Below, piece by piece: positions 24,484 to 32,627 of a stretch of 53,732 nucleotides of DNA. Below the pieces are notes generated by a model. The model worked only from the letters and a program-made list of their open reading frames with translations, was not told where the DNA came from and did not search any database. The stretch lies in the IMG/VR virus record IMGVR_UViG_3300031999_000026, positions 1-53,732 of that record; one strand, given 5' to 3'. Numbering within the stretch: position 1 is the first letter of the stretch; every line of letters begins with the position of its first letter. The DNA is from a virus. The position numbers and the translations under genes are program-made.

Positions 24484-25266
24484 TTAAGATTCTGTATCTT
24501 CTGCTTTACTAATAACTGTTGTAGTATCACTATCTTTTGATTTAAATACGAGTCTAGTTTCTCCTAAAAAAACAGTATAATTTTCAATATCTAAAGATGA
24601 ATATTGATCTTTAAATATTGTTATTTGAGCATCTGTAACTTTCTTTTCTTCAATTAACAAATCATATGATTTACCAGCTACATTAATATTATTATTTTTG
24701 AATGTAAATTCCATAAATTTATGTTCATTATCCAAATTATTAAGTGTATTAATTTTTTCAATTACTGTTTTAATTAATTCAAAATTACCAATTTCTTCTA
24801 CTACTGCAATAGTATTTATAAATAAATCATCAGAAATATATTTGAATATATTTAATGATGCACAATCAAGATTCATTTTCAAACTCTTACTTTTTAATAA
24901 AATTTTTTCTGCAGCATATTGTGTATCACTTTCGTTAACAATTTCTTGAAATTCAATTATAATTGTAAATTCTTCATCGTTGAATTGATCAATAGTTTTA
25001 ATTAAACGAGAAATATTAAAAATGCCAAGCTTAATTCTTTTTGCATCTTTAGTTGCTTTTGTCGTTAAACCTGCTTCATCAAATTTTATCTTAGAAAATT
25101 TCACGACTGAGCGATCCTCACTGTAAGTTTTAGCAATAAACTCTGATGTTGTGGTATCTATTTCTAATAGTAAAGAATTGTCTATACTTGAAAATCTTTT
25201 TAACCAATTAGTAAAGACTTTAACATTTTTTGCTGTAAATTCAATTTGTTTTTTAATTGTTGCCAT
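24484..25266 (-). CDS. 45: gp45-like sliding clamp (260 aa)
   Basis: The protein starts IEFTAKNVKVFTNWLKRFSS and contains repeated alternating beta segments (SLLLEIDTTTSEFIAKTYSE, IKLGIFNISRLIKTID). This matches the layout of T4-type sliding clamps, whose monomers are about 230 residues. The sequence is too diverged for certainty, but its position directly before the polymerase region and after a divergent promoter region supports the call. It would form a trimeric ring tethering gp43, and in T4 also acts as the late-transcription activator, which fits the late-promoter-like boxes seen here. Confidence 0.72.
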   Translation of the reverse strand: MATIKKQIEFTAKNVKVFTNWLKRFSSIDNSLLLEIDTTTSEFIAKTYSEDRSVVKFSKIKFDEAGLTTKATKDAKRIKLGIFNISRLIKTIDQFNDEEFTIIIEFQEIVNESDTQYAAEKILLKSKSLKMNLDCASLNIFKYISDDLFINTIAVVEEIGNFELIKTVIEKINTLNNLDNEHKFMEFTFKNNNINVAGKSYDLLIEEKKVTDAQITIFKDQYSSLDIENYTVFLGETRLVFKSKDSDTTTVISKAEDTES

Positions 25267-25430
25267 ATTTGTAGTTTATTTGTTATTGAATATTATATAA
25301 GACAAGAGATAAAAAGTTTTAATGAATATATAGAATATAGTAGTTAGATTTATATTAGAAGTATAAATCAACATTCGGATAAGTAAATGCTGTCCTACTA
25401 TAGTATATATTAAAAATAAGGATAAGATTC
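25267..25430. promoter_or_regulatory. Divergent promoter region with nested inverted repeats
   Basis: This is the only divergent intergenic region in the window. On the minus side, TATATAATATTCAA precedes the clamp start. A near-identical TATATAATATTTAA precedes uvsX. On the plus side, an 8-bp hairpin (GATTTATA-N7-TATAAATC, 25347-25369) lies inside an 8-bp inverted repeat (TATAGTAG 25336-25343, CTACTATA 25395-25402). An AAGGA sequence 8 bases before the plus-strand ATG is the clearest Shine-Dalgarno-like site seen. Confidence 0.5.
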
Positions 25431-26144
25431 ATGGAAAAACAATTTAATTTTGTGTATATTACTACAAACTTGATTAATGGCACGCAATATGTGGGCGATC
25501 ATTCAACAGATATAATAAATGATAATTATTTGGGTAGTGGAATTATATTTAATAAAGCAAAGAAAAAATACGGTAAAGAAAAATTTAAATGCAAAATTCT
25601 TGAATTTTTTTCTACTAAACAAGAAGCATTCAATGCACAGGAAAAATACATTATTCAATTTAATACGTTAGTTCCTAATGGTTATAATGTAAGTCCTAAA
25701 GGTGGATTACATGTTATGGGTTGCCATTCTGAAGAAACTAAATCAAAAATAGGTAATGCTAATAAAGGAAAAATAACGTGGATAAAAGGAAAACATCATT
25801 CTGACGAATCGAAAGAAAAAATAAAGAATTCTCATATAGGTAAAAAACTTTCTATAATACATAAAGAAAATATAGGGAAATCTTCAAAAAAATGGCATAC
25901 AGATATAGGTTTATCTGAAGAATCAAGAAAAAAAATATCTGAAAAACTTACGGGTAGGAAACTTTCAATAGAATCTAAACAAAAAATAAGTAACACACAA
26001 TTAGGTATTAAAAGATCAGAAGAATTTAAACAAAAGGTAAGTAATAGTATGAAAGGTGTAAACATTGGGAAAAAACATACCGAAGAAGCAAAAAAACATA
26101 TGAGCGAAGCAGCAATAAAACGTTATAAACTACAAGATGCGTAA
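25431..26144 (+). CDS. GIY-YIG homing endonuclease with NUMOD3 repeats (237 aa)
   Basis: Residues 7-100 form a GIY-YIG nuclease domain (FVYITTNLINGTQYVGDHS ... YGKEKFKCKILEFF ... QEKYIIQFNT). The C-terminal half has about six NUMOD3-type DNA-binding repeats (SEETKSKIGNANKGK, SDESKEKIKNSHIGK, SEESRKKISEKLTGR). This is the I-TevI/Seg type of free-standing or intron-borne homing endonuclease. It is the only intact plus-strand gene in the window and carries its own leader and terminator, both signs of independent insertion. It may target a nearby site at the clamp/26-kb boundary. Confidence 0.88.
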   Translation: MEKQFNFVYITTNLINGTQYVGDHSTDIINDNYLGSGIIFNKAKKKYGKEKFKCKILEFFSTKQEAFNAQEKYIIQFNTLVPNGYNVSPKGGLHVMGCHSEETKSKIGNANKGKITWIKGKHHSDESKEKIKNSHIGKKLSIIHKENIGKSSKKWHTDIGLSEESRKKISEKLTGRKLSIESKQKISNTQLGIKRSEEFKQKVSNSMKGVNIGKKHTEEAKKHMSEAAIKRYKLQDA

Positions 26145-26167
26145 AGTTTTAACAATACGCATTTTTA
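26137..26167 (+). terminator. Hairpin terminator of the GIY-YIG gene
   Basis: A perfect 7-bp stem (ATGCGTA / TACGCAT, 12-base loop) is followed by TTTTT on the plus strand. It overlaps the last codons and stop of the gene and separates it from the convergent minus-strand gene. Confidence 0.75.
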
Positions 26168-26205
26168 ATTTTCTTTTAATAAATTATTTGTTAAATCCTT
26201 CTCCA

Positions 26206-26991
26206 TTATGTTCCGCCCCATTTTCTCTTGAATGATTGTTCATCACTATCTCCAAGTCCTCCCATTTCATGCTGTTCTGAACGTATATTTCTTTTCTTTT
26301 TATATATTGGTTCGAGATGATAGCCCGATACGGCTATCATTTCTATACCATCACCAAATTCAATATCATAGTACTCAAAATTCTTATCACCTAAATCATC
26401 CACTGTAGCTGTTGCAGTTGCTATGCTGCTTATGATTGCCTTTTGTCCATTATGAGATTCTGCCAATTCTTCATTATCTTCAAAATCTTCAGGCGAAACA
26501 TCTTTCATTTGGAATCTTACTTCATCACCTTTTTTATATGTCCACATTTCTAGATGACTAAAAATATCTTCATTTAGTGATTCATTAACTTTTTTTGCTC
26601 TTATAGTTTCTTGTTTATTTTCAGATACATTATTATCTCTACGATATTTGTTAACTACTCGTAAAATAATTTCAGCTAATCCTGAATAATCACCCGGTTT
26701 AAGAATACGAGAAGCTTCACGTTTTCTATTAGCGTTAGTAGATAGTTTTTTATTTAACTGATACATCGCCGCAGGTTGTTTGCCATGCATAACCCAGCGT
26801 GATACTCCTCCAAAAATGTGACGTCTTGCATATCCGCTTGCAGTTATAGAATATCTAACATATTTTAGTTTAGTATCTTGAAACATTAATGTTCCGTGTT
26901 TAATTTGAAGAGGTGTACTTATTAACTTAAGACCTTCTTCTTCAAGCATATTGATTGCTTCTACTTGATCATTATTAAACGTATTTTTCAT
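26206..26991 (-). CDS. Unidentified protein with an internal tag motif (261 aa)
   Basis: The protein looks like two parts fused. Residues 1-130 form one domain (KYVRYSITASGYARRHIFGG). At residue 131 the sequence IRAKKVNESLNEDI appears, which is the shared N-terminal tag with Ile (ATA) where other tagged proteins have the start Met. Residues 150-261 form a second, acidic domain ending in a probable SH3-like segment (GQKAIISSIATATATVDDLG, then YYDIEFGDG). A single A-to-G change would recreate a start codon, so this may be a readthrough fusion of two genes. It heads a run of four tagged genes. Confidence 0.55.
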   Translation of the reverse strand: MKNTFNNDQVEAINMLEEEGLKLISTPLQIKHGTLMFQDTKLKYVRYSITASGYARRHIFGGVSRWVMHGKQPAAMYQLNKKLSTNANRKREASRILKPGDYSGLAEIILRVVNKYRRDNNVSENKQETIRAKKVNESLNEDIFSHLEMWTYKKGDEVRFQMKDVSPEDFEDNEELAESHNGQKAIISSIATATATVDDLGDKNFEYYDIEFGDGIEMIAVSGYHLEPIYKKKRNIRSEQHEMGGLGDSDEQSFKRKWGGT

Positions 26992-27015
26992 ATTTGCATT
27001 TATTATTTTTTTATT

Positions 27016-27375
27016 TTACCAATTTTCTAAAGCATATTCAATCCAGCCTTCAATAGCATTTATAGCATCTTCAAGATCATCGAATTCTTCTTCATCATTA
27101 TAAGGCCTATATTGATCCTCAAAACCTGCAAGATATGGACTATTTTTTGTTGCATCATATTGAATTGTATAGAAACCTCCCATTTTTTTATGTTTTATCT
27201 CAAACACAAATCCATAACCTGGAGCATCACCAAGCAAAGATAAGTCAAGTTTTTCAACTTCTGAACCATTTAGATCATAAGTTTCTATTATATTACGTAA
27301 AGCAGATTCAATTTCTGCTAATATTTCATTAGAATTACTTGATTCATTCAAATTTTCTTTTACTAATTTTTTCAT
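27016..27375 (-). CDS. Tagged acidic protein of unknown function (119 aa)
   Basis: It opens MKKLVKENLNES, a clear example of the shared N-terminal motif. The remaining sequence is acidic with one beta-type core (GYGFVFEIKHKKMGGFYTIQ) and a C-terminal acidic helix (NDEEEFDDLEDAINAIEGWI). No family is recognised. It lies 24 bases from the upstream gene boundary and 4 bases from the next, in the tagged cluster. Confidence 0.55.
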   Translation of the reverse strand: MKKLVKENLNESSNSNEILAEIESALRNIIETYDLNGSEVEKLDLSLLGDAPGYGFVFEIKHKKMGGFYTIQYDATKNSPYLAGFEDQYRPYNDEEEFDDLEDAINAIEGWIEYALENW

Positions 27376-27379
27376 ATTT

Positions 27380-27754
27380 TTAATCTCTTATTGATACTGA
27401 AAAACCATAATCTTGATTTCCGGGAAATTGTACATTTACCTTATGTTTTTTTAATAAATCAAAATGTTCCTGTGTAAGAGCGCTGAAATAAGTTGTTAAG
27501 CATCTTGATATTCTCATTCCTTTGTACCATGGATCTTTTTTCCAAAAGCTTTCTTCAGATTTTCCCCACAATACTGTCCAGATAAAATGCTGAATTTCTG
27601 TAAATGTTGCACCTTCTTCTCTTTTGCTTCCTATAAATTCAAGAATTTTCCAAGTATTAGTCAAGGGCTTTTTCCCATAATTCATACCGAGAGCCGTTTT
27701 AGGATCTCGATATCTTTGAAAAGATATAGATTCATTTACGGTTTTAGCTCTCAT
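27380..27754 (-). CDS. Tagged protein, possible winged-helix domain (124 aa)
   Basis: It begins MRAKTVNESISFQRYRDPKT, combining the shared tag with a following F-x-R-x-x-DP-x-x-ALG segment. The middle (WKILEFIGSKREEGATFTEI, then QHFIWTVLWG) is paralogous to the 28548-28949 product (KILQFIEDAGPEGRRYSDII, KLAYELKYG) and looks like a winged-helix fold. A DNA-packaged or injected DNA-binding protein is possible. Function is not known. Confidence 0.55.
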   Translation of the reverse strand: MRAKTVNESISFQRYRDPKTALGMNYGKKPLTNTWKILEFIGSKREEGATFTEIQHFIWTVLWGKSEESFWKKDPWYKGMRISRCLTTYFSALTQEHFDLLKKHKVNVQFPGNQDYGFSVSIRD

Positions 27755-27756
27755 AT

Positions 27757-28530
27757 TTAAGCGTAATCATTAAGTAGTCTTTTATAATCTTTAACTACGC
27801 GATCATATATAGGTTTAGTTAAAAGTGCTACATCAATATGAGCCGGAATTAAAGATTGATACATTTCATTCTCTTCTTGTTTACTATGAGCAGATGTAGC
27901 TAAAGGTTGAGGACCTGCATAAAATTGAAATCCATTATCTTCATCTATTACAAGTGCTAGAGGATTATCTTCATCTTGTTTAACTTTTCTATCGATTACA
28001 TCGAATATTAAGCAAGCTATTTCTTCGCCATCTTCTCTTAAAGCTAGTTCATCACCAAGATCATCTGTTGGAAGTTCATCTAATTGAATTCCTAATTTTG
28101 CTTCTAAACTTCTGGCTACTTCACGAATTTGAGGATATTTTGCTTTAAATCCTTCTTTCATTTCATCTCTTTGAGCAAAGAAATCATCATTGCTCATATT
28201 TTCATTAACACCCTTTAATTCTGCTACATCAAATACTGCTGCAGCTTCTCCGCCGTCAAGCTCTACTACTTTAAAATTAATTCCTTTTTCTTCTAATTTA
28301 GCTAAAACTGCGTGCCAATCATATGCAGCATACGATGGAATAAAAACAGCTGATTCTGTGTCAATTCCCATTTCATCTACAGTTCTATAAATGTCTTCAA
28401 TATCTTGATCATATTCTGGATCACCTTTTTGTGGGCTTTGAGGCATATCTGCTACATAGTTTATTTCTTCTTCAAGATCAACTTTATAATCTTGATCATT
28501 TAAACTTTCATTAACTGATTTCGCTTTCAT
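27757..28530 (-). CDS. Tagged acidic protein of unknown function (257 aa)
   Basis: It starts MKAKSVNESLNDQD, a strong match to the shared motif. The body is acidic and includes an alpha/beta segment (ESAVFIPSYAAYDWHAVLAK, then LEEKGINFKVVELDGGEAAA) and a second one with LALVIDEDNGFQFYAG. No known enzyme motif was found. It lies 2 bases from the next tagged gene, in the same operon. Confidence 0.55.
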   Translation of the reverse strand: MKAKSVNESLNDQDYKVDLEEEINYVADMPQSPQKGDPEYDQDIEDIYRTVDEMGIDTESAVFIPSYAAYDWHAVLAKLEEKGINFKVVELDGGEAAAVFDVAELKGVNENMSNDDFFAQRDEMKEGFKAKYPQIREVARSLEAKLGIQLDELPTDDLGDELALREDGEEIACLIFDVIDRKVKQDEDNPLALVIDEDNGFQFYAGPQPLATSAHSKQEENEMYQSLIPAHIDVALLTKPIYDRVVKDYKRLLNDYA

Positions 28531-28547
28531 ATTTGTTATAATTTATT

Positions 28548-28949
28548 TTATACATTGAATTTTCCACCTGGTAATACTTTAGGTCCTATAGTCGATGACC
28601 CATAACGTGCACTGTTACTTACTTTTGCTTCTTCTTCTGGAGACATTTTTTGTTTTCTCAATATCCAGTTTCCTTTGTCATTTTTTGTAATATACTTTAT
28701 TAGATGACCAAAACCTCTATCATCTGGTGTAGGAGTTTTGAATGCACCTGACCAATGACCTCTATGTTCTCTAGAATAAGTTCCAGGACCATATTTTAGT
28801 TCATATGCAAGTTTTATAATATCTGAATATCTTCTTCCTTCAGGACCTGCATCTTCAATAAATTGAAGAATTTTATCAGATGTGCCTATTGAAGATACTC
28901 TTTTAGACTCTTCACGATTTATAGATTCATTAACGGTTCTTGCTTTCAT
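28548..28949 (-). CDS. Tagged protein, possible winged-helix domain (133 aa)
   Basis: The start at 28949 is chosen because it gives MKARTVNESINREE, aligning with the other tagged proteins; an upstream ATG at 28970 would add MKIKINK. The body (KILQFIEDAGPEGRRYSDII, KLAYELKYG, then HLIKYITKNDKGNWILRKQK) has helix-helix-wing character and resembles the 27380-27754 product, so the two are paralogues. No function is known. Confidence 0.6.
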   Translation of the reverse strand: MKARTVNESINREESKRVSSIGTSDKILQFIEDAGPEGRRYSDIIKLAYELKYGPGTYSREHRGHWSGAFKTPTPDDRGFGHLIKYITKNDKGNWILRKQKMSPEEEAKVSNSARYGSSTIGPKVLPGGKFNV

Positions 28950-28993
28950 TTTATTTATTTTTATTTTCATGTTTAGAAATTTATTTTTATTAT

Positions 28994-30448
28994 TTATTCA
29001 TCTTCCTCTTCTTCTTTTTTATCTTTTTCGTCGAATATATCTTCACCCTGCCATATTGTTACACCATCTAAATCGTGAATATCTTCTGTCTCAAATAAGT
29101 TAACTACACTTACTCTATGACCTACACCTTTTACAAGTGTTGGGTCTATAAATTTATCATAAGCATTTTGAGAAATTATAAGTTCTGATTCTTTATCTTT
29201 TAATTCTTTTACTAATTGTTTTATAGTTGTTTTAGTTTCAGCTAATTCATCTGTTGTGAATTTCCTTGCTGTCATTCTTTCAAGTCTTTCACAAATATCT
29301 TTATCGTATGGTTTTAACCAAGTATCTATTTCTTCATTACTTCTTTTCTTGGTTAATATAAATGTAATAAATAATTCTTTAGCATAATTAAATTTAAGAT
29401 CAAATGCCAATTTATCACGTTCATAAAGAATATTTTTTAGTTTTAAACGAACTATCTGCCACTTATAATCCTCTAAATACTGCTCTATTGAATTGTATAT
29501 AAGAACAGTACCATCTTTTATAAATACTGGGTTTTCATTGACAATTATTGAAAAGATTTTTTGTACATATTTTTGGATATCTTCCCAATCATCTTTACTT
29601 TTACCAGTATAAACAATGTCGATGTTAATTTTAATATTTGAGTTATTTATAATACGTATGTTATTTTCATATCTATTAATAAGATGATCTAATTTTTTCA
29701 ATACTGTTTCGTACTTAAGAATTGGAGGGATTTCACGAACCAAAATTCGTTTCGGTTCAATTATAATATTTGATGAAATTAACCATGTTTTATCAACACC
29801 CCTATACTTTTCAATTGTGCCGGTAAATCCTTCAAAATAAGGTTTAACAGTTTTACGAGTTCCAGCAAAAAATTCTTGAATATCTTTTAATTTACGAGGA
29901 AGAACTGTAGATTTATAGCCTACTGCAATACCAACAATTGGAGAAACAAGTCCTAATGGAATATCCATCCACAGTGGATCATACGGCCCATCTGGTGTTC
30001 GAGAAGTGAGGTGATTATATTTGTTTAATAGACTATTGGTTATTGCAGAAACTTTTACTCCAGTGTATCGAGAAGCGGCTGGTGATGGAGATACTTCAGT
30101 ACCAAAAAAACCATCACCTTCAAGTATCGGCAGAGCGTTACCAAATGGACGAGCTAATTTATTGATAGCACCTTCGATAGAATTTGGGCCATGATGATAA
30201 CCATCTTGTATGCATTTTCCTACTACTGTTAATGTTTTAACAAATGAAGTAGGTGTATTTTTTAAAATATAACGTTGAACAGGTGTAAATGCATCATAAA
30301 AACTGGGTATACCTCTTTGTTCAAGGACATATATAGCATAATCCCTAAATTTTGTATCTATGAATTTACTGATGGGTAATCGAATTATTTTTTCTTTACG
30401 TTTTGGTTTTGTTAAATCTTTTGATTTTTTTGCTTTTACTTTTCGCAT
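28994..30448 (-). CDS. 52: Type II DNA topoisomerase gp52-like (GyrA/ParC-type) subunit
   Basis: This is the DNA-cleaving subunit of a T4-type topoisomerase II. The pattern GIPSFYDAFTPVQRYIL, GYHHGPNSIEGAINKLARPF and SPSPAASRYTG is the GyrA/gp52 breakage-reunion domain; the active-site tyrosine is Tyr128 next to Arg127. The length of 484 matches T4 gp52 (442) and it lacks the GyrA beta-pinwheel. A C-terminal acidic tail follows. The ATPase partner is encoded 8 kb away at 38532-40343. The enzyme would relieve replication stress and support origin function. Confidence 0.9.
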   Translation of the reverse strand: MRKVKAKKSKDLTKPKRKEKIIRLPISKFIDTKFRDYAIYVLEQRGIPSFYDAFTPVQRYILKNTPTSFVKTLTVVGKCIQDGYHHGPNSIEGAINKLARPFGNALPILEGDGFFGTEVSPSPAASRYTGVKVSAITNSLLNKYNHLTSRTPDGPYDPLWMDIPLGLVSPIVGIAVGYKSTVLPRKLKDIQEFFAGTRKTVKPYFEGFTGTIEKYRGVDKTWLISSNIIIEPKRILVREIPPILKYETVLKKLDHLINRYENNIRIINNSNIKINIDIVYTGKSKDDWEDIQKYVQKIFSIIVNENPVFIKDGTVLIYNSIEQYLEDYKWQIVRLKLKNILYERDKLAFDLKFNYAKELFITFILTKKRSNEEIDTWLKPYDKDICERLERMTARKFTTDELAETKTTIKQLVKELKDKESELIISQNAYDKFIDPTLVKGVGHRVSVVNLFETEDIHDLDGVTIWQGEDIFDEKDKKEEEEDE

Positions 30449-30587
30449 GTTTCTTTTTTATTTTTATCGGCGGTTCATCAAGTTTTTCTTCTTCATCTTT
30501 ATCAGAATAATCTCCGTCATCTAACCAATGTGAAAACGGACCAATATCGTCATTATGGTGGTCATCACCTAAACTAAAAAATGCCAT
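30396..30587 (-). CDS. Small unidentified charged protein (63 aa)
   Basis: The first half is acidic and His-rich (SLGDDHHNDDIGPFSHWLDD) and the last 20 residues are almost all Lys/Arg (IKKKHAKSKSKKIKRFNKTK). The gene overlaps the topoisomerase start by 53 bases, which weakens confidence. The tight junction with the upstream membrane protein gene supports it. Function unknown. Confidence 0.45.
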   Translation of the reverse strand: MAFFSLGDDHHNDDIGPFSHWLDDGDYSDKDEEEKLDEPPIKIKKKHAKSKSKKIKRFNKTKT

Positions 30588-30593
30588 AATATT

Positions 30594-30827
30594 CTATATA
30601 TCAAGAAGGAACTTTAAAGTTTCACGAGGTGTTTTAAGAGAGGAATATTCATAACATCTCCAAGATCGATTCCATACTTTATTATATGGTGACCAATCTT
30701 CCCACCTAAAATCAAATTTAAGCGTCCAAATAATATACATAGTGTATCCGATTGGAAAAGACATACATATACCTAACCAATATACAACCATGATGAATTT
30801 CCATAATACTATAAAAATATATTTCAT
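30594..30827 (-). CDS. Small membrane protein (77 aa)
   Basis: One or two hydrophobic helices fill residues 3-36 (IFIVLWKFIMVVYWLGICMS, then FPIGYTMYIIWTL), followed by an aromatic, basic tail that would face the cytoplasm or periplasm. It lies between the topoisomerase cluster and a NADAR-like gene. A role in the host envelope is possible but unknown. Confidence 0.55.
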   Translation of the reverse strand: MKYIFIVLWKFIMVVYWLGICMSFPIGYTMYIIWTLKFDFRWEDWSPYNKVWNRSWRCYEYSSLKTPRETLKFLLDI

Positions 30828-30834
30828 AAGATAG

Positions 30835-31287
30835 CTATTCTTTTAATGTTCCAAAATCTCTTAGTTTTGTGAGTCTTTCACAAAATTCTCTTCGAGTTAA
30901 TACTGTATCAGTTTCTTTAATCTTTCCGATATCATGTGTTAATGTAGCTTTTCCCGAAGCTTCTAATGCAGCTTTAAATTTTGTGTTTTTGTACAATTCA
31001 GTAAAAGCTCTATCAAGTAAATTTTGATATTCTTTTGATGATCTTTTTATTGGTGTTCCTCTCCAATATAATGTTTGACTTTGACGCCAATCTTTAGTGC
31101 GACCCCTTTTCTTTGCAGTAATACCGATAAGAGAACAAACGTATTCTTGTACATCTAATGATTCAAATTTTACGGATTGTAAAAAACCTTCCATTGAATT
31201 ACAATGTACCCCGTCAATATCGAATGGATGTGGTGAGAAGTTACTAAGTGAATTAGCAGGATATGTATTTTTTGATCCTATGTCCAT
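30835..31287 (-). CDS. NADAR/YbiA-like protein (150 aa)
   Basis: The start DIGSKNTYPANSLSNFSPHP followed by FDIDGVHCNSMEGFLQSVKF matches the opening motif of the NADAR (YbiA) family (NF-x-PSPF-x-IDG-x-x-Y-x-S-x-E-x-x-x-Q-x-x-KF). NADAR proteins are N-glycosidases that act on ADP-ribosylated or riboside substrates; some reverse ADP-ribosylation of DNA. The rest of the domain, including LYWRGTPIKRSSKEYQNLLD, is consistent. A second NADAR gene lies at 34549-35055. A counter-defence role is an inference. Confidence 0.7.
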   Translation of the reverse strand: MDIGSKNTYPANSLSNFSPHPFDIDGVHCNSMEGFLQSVKFESLDVQEYVCSLIGITAKKRGRTKDWRQSQTLYWRGTPIKRSSKEYQNLLDRAFTELYKNTKFKAALEASGKATLTHDIGKIKETDTVLTRREFCERLTKLRDFGTLKE

Positions 31288-31297
31288 ATTTTTAAAT

Positions 31298-31546
31298 TTA
31301 AATTTTTACAAAGCCTTTACCTTTATAAAATTCAACCCAATCTTCATAAGAATCCATATTAATTCCTTCATTCAAAGTTATAACTCCAGTTTTAGTTTTA
31401 AAACAAAGTTTGTCAATGTATGAATTATCTTTAACAGTTGATACAAATTTAACAGATCTTCCAGTACTTGGTTTAACCAAATGAACTAATATATTAGCAG
31501 TTGCATAATCTAAAATGTTTTCTATTTTAGGAGTTCTTTTAAACAT
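31298..31546 (-). CDS. Unidentified small protein (82 aa)
   Basis: The sequence has a central beta-type stretch (ILVHLVKPSTGRSVKFVSTV, then KDNSYIDKLCFKTKTGVITL) and no known motif. It ends 10 bases before the NADAR-like gene, so they are probably one transcript. A promoter-like element lies just upstream at 31561-31607. Confidence 0.5.
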   Translation of the reverse strand: MFKRTPKIENILDYATANILVHLVKPSTGRSVKFVSTVKDNSYIDKLCFKTKTGVITLNEGINMDSYEDWVEFYKGKGFVKI

Positions 31547-31560
31547 AATTATATCTTTTA

Positions 31561-31607
31561 GTTATAGAGTAAATATAACAATAATTTCTGAATAAAAAAA
31601 ATATTTT
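31561..31607 (-). promoter_or_regulatory. Promoter-like element shared with 32969-33015 and 42969-43006
   Basis: The minus strand reads ATTATTGTTATATTTACTCT followed by ATAAC, preceded by TTTTTTTTATTCAGAA. Nearly the same 45-base block occurs upstream of the xSEL array and of the 42547 gene, each time just before a start codon. Repetition and position suggest a promoter for an early or middle gene class. Confidence 0.5.
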
Positions 31608-31644
31608 AACATTTATTTACCAATTACATATAATCTGTTATCAC

Positions 31645-32079
31645 TCATTTTGTTAATTTTAATTCAGAATTCAATTTAGAACTTAATTTAGAATCCAGTT
31701 CAGAATTTAATTCAGATCTCAATTCAGAACTCAATTCAGAATGTAATTCAGACCACAATTCAGAACTCAATTCAGAATACAATTCAGAATTCAATTCAGA
31801 ATTCAATTCAGAACTCAATTCAGAATCCAATTCAGAATACAATTCAGAAGCTAATTCAAAACTTAATTCAGAATCCAATTCAGAATTTAATTCAGAATTT
31901 AATTCAGAATTCAATTCAGAACTCAATTCAGAATCCAATTCAGAATTCAATTCAGAACTCAATTCAGAATCCAATTCAGACCACAATTCAGAATACAATT
32001 CAGAATCCAATTCAGAACTCAATTCAGAATACAATTCAGAATACAATTCAGATATTTCAAATATATTCATCTTATTCAT
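31645..32079 (-). CDS. xSEL tetrapeptide-repeat protein A4 (144 aa)
   Basis: After the leader MNKMNIFEISEL the protein is an unbroken series of x-Ser-Glu-Leu tetrapeptides to its C-terminus (SELKLTK). The x position is variable (Y, D, W, S, N, H, R). It is the last of four chained frames: its ATG is one base after the TAA of the previous one (TAATATG). No family is recognised. A repeat-protein rod, amphipathic helix or coiled structure is possible. A DNA-level role for the repeat is also possible. Confidence 0.55.
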   Translation of the reverse strand: MNKMNIFEISELYSELYSELSSELDSELYSELWSELDSELSSELNSELDSELSSELNSELNSELNSELDSELSFELASELYSELDSELSSELNSELNSELYSELSSELWSELHSELSSELRSELNSELDSKLSSKLNSELKLTK

Positions 32080-32080
32080 A

Positions 32081-32323
32081 TTATAATTCAGAACCCAATT
32101 CAGATCTCAATTCAGAATCTAATTCAAATCTCAATTCAGAATTCAATTCAGAATCTAATTCAAATCTCAATTCAGAATTCAATTCAGAATACAATTCAGA
32201 ATTCAATTCAGAACCCAATTCAGATCTCAATTCAGAATCCAATTCAGACCATAATTCAGAATCTAATTCTGAATCCAATTCAGATATTTCAAATATATTC
32301 ATCTTATTCATATTATAATTCAA
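32081..32323 (-). CDS. xSEL tetrapeptide-repeat protein A3 (80 aa)
   Basis: The frame starts MNYNMNKMNIFEISEL; the inner MNKMN is an alternative start that matches the other leaders. It continues as xSEL repeats, with occasional Phe replacing Ser (RFEL), to a stop formed by the next leader (GAATTATAA). It overlaps the upstream frame by 11 bases. Confidence 0.5.
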   Translation of the reverse strand: MNYNMNKMNIFEISELDSELDSELWSELDSELRSELGSELNSELYSELNSELRFELDSELNSELRFELDSELRSELGSEL

Positions 32324-32627
32324 AACCTAATTCAGAATCCAATTCAGAACACAATTCAGACCATAATTCAGACCATAATTCAGACCATAATTTAGAACGC
32401 ACTTCAAAATACAATTCAGAACGCAATTCAGACCACAATTCAGACCATAATTTAGAACGCACTTCAAAATACAATTCAGAACGCAATTCAGACCACAATT
32501 CAGAATACAATTCAGAATCCAATTCAGAATACAATTCAGAATCTAATTCAAATCTCAATTCAGAATTCAATTCAGAATACAATTCAGATATTTCAAATAC
32601 ATTCATCTTATTCATATTATAATTCAT
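32313..32627 (-). CDS. xSEL tetrapeptide-repeat protein A2 (104 aa)
   Basis: The leader is MNYNMNKMNVFEISEL, followed by xSEL repeats. Its middle contains two copies of a variant block with LYFEVRSKLWSEL, arising from the 60-base duplication. It overlaps the previous and next frames by 11 bases each. Confidence 0.5.
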   Translation of the reverse strand: MNYNMNKMNVFEISELYSELNSELRFELDSELYSELDSELYSELWSELRSELYFEVRSKLWSELWSELRSELYFEVRSKLWSELWSELWSELCSELDSELGFEL

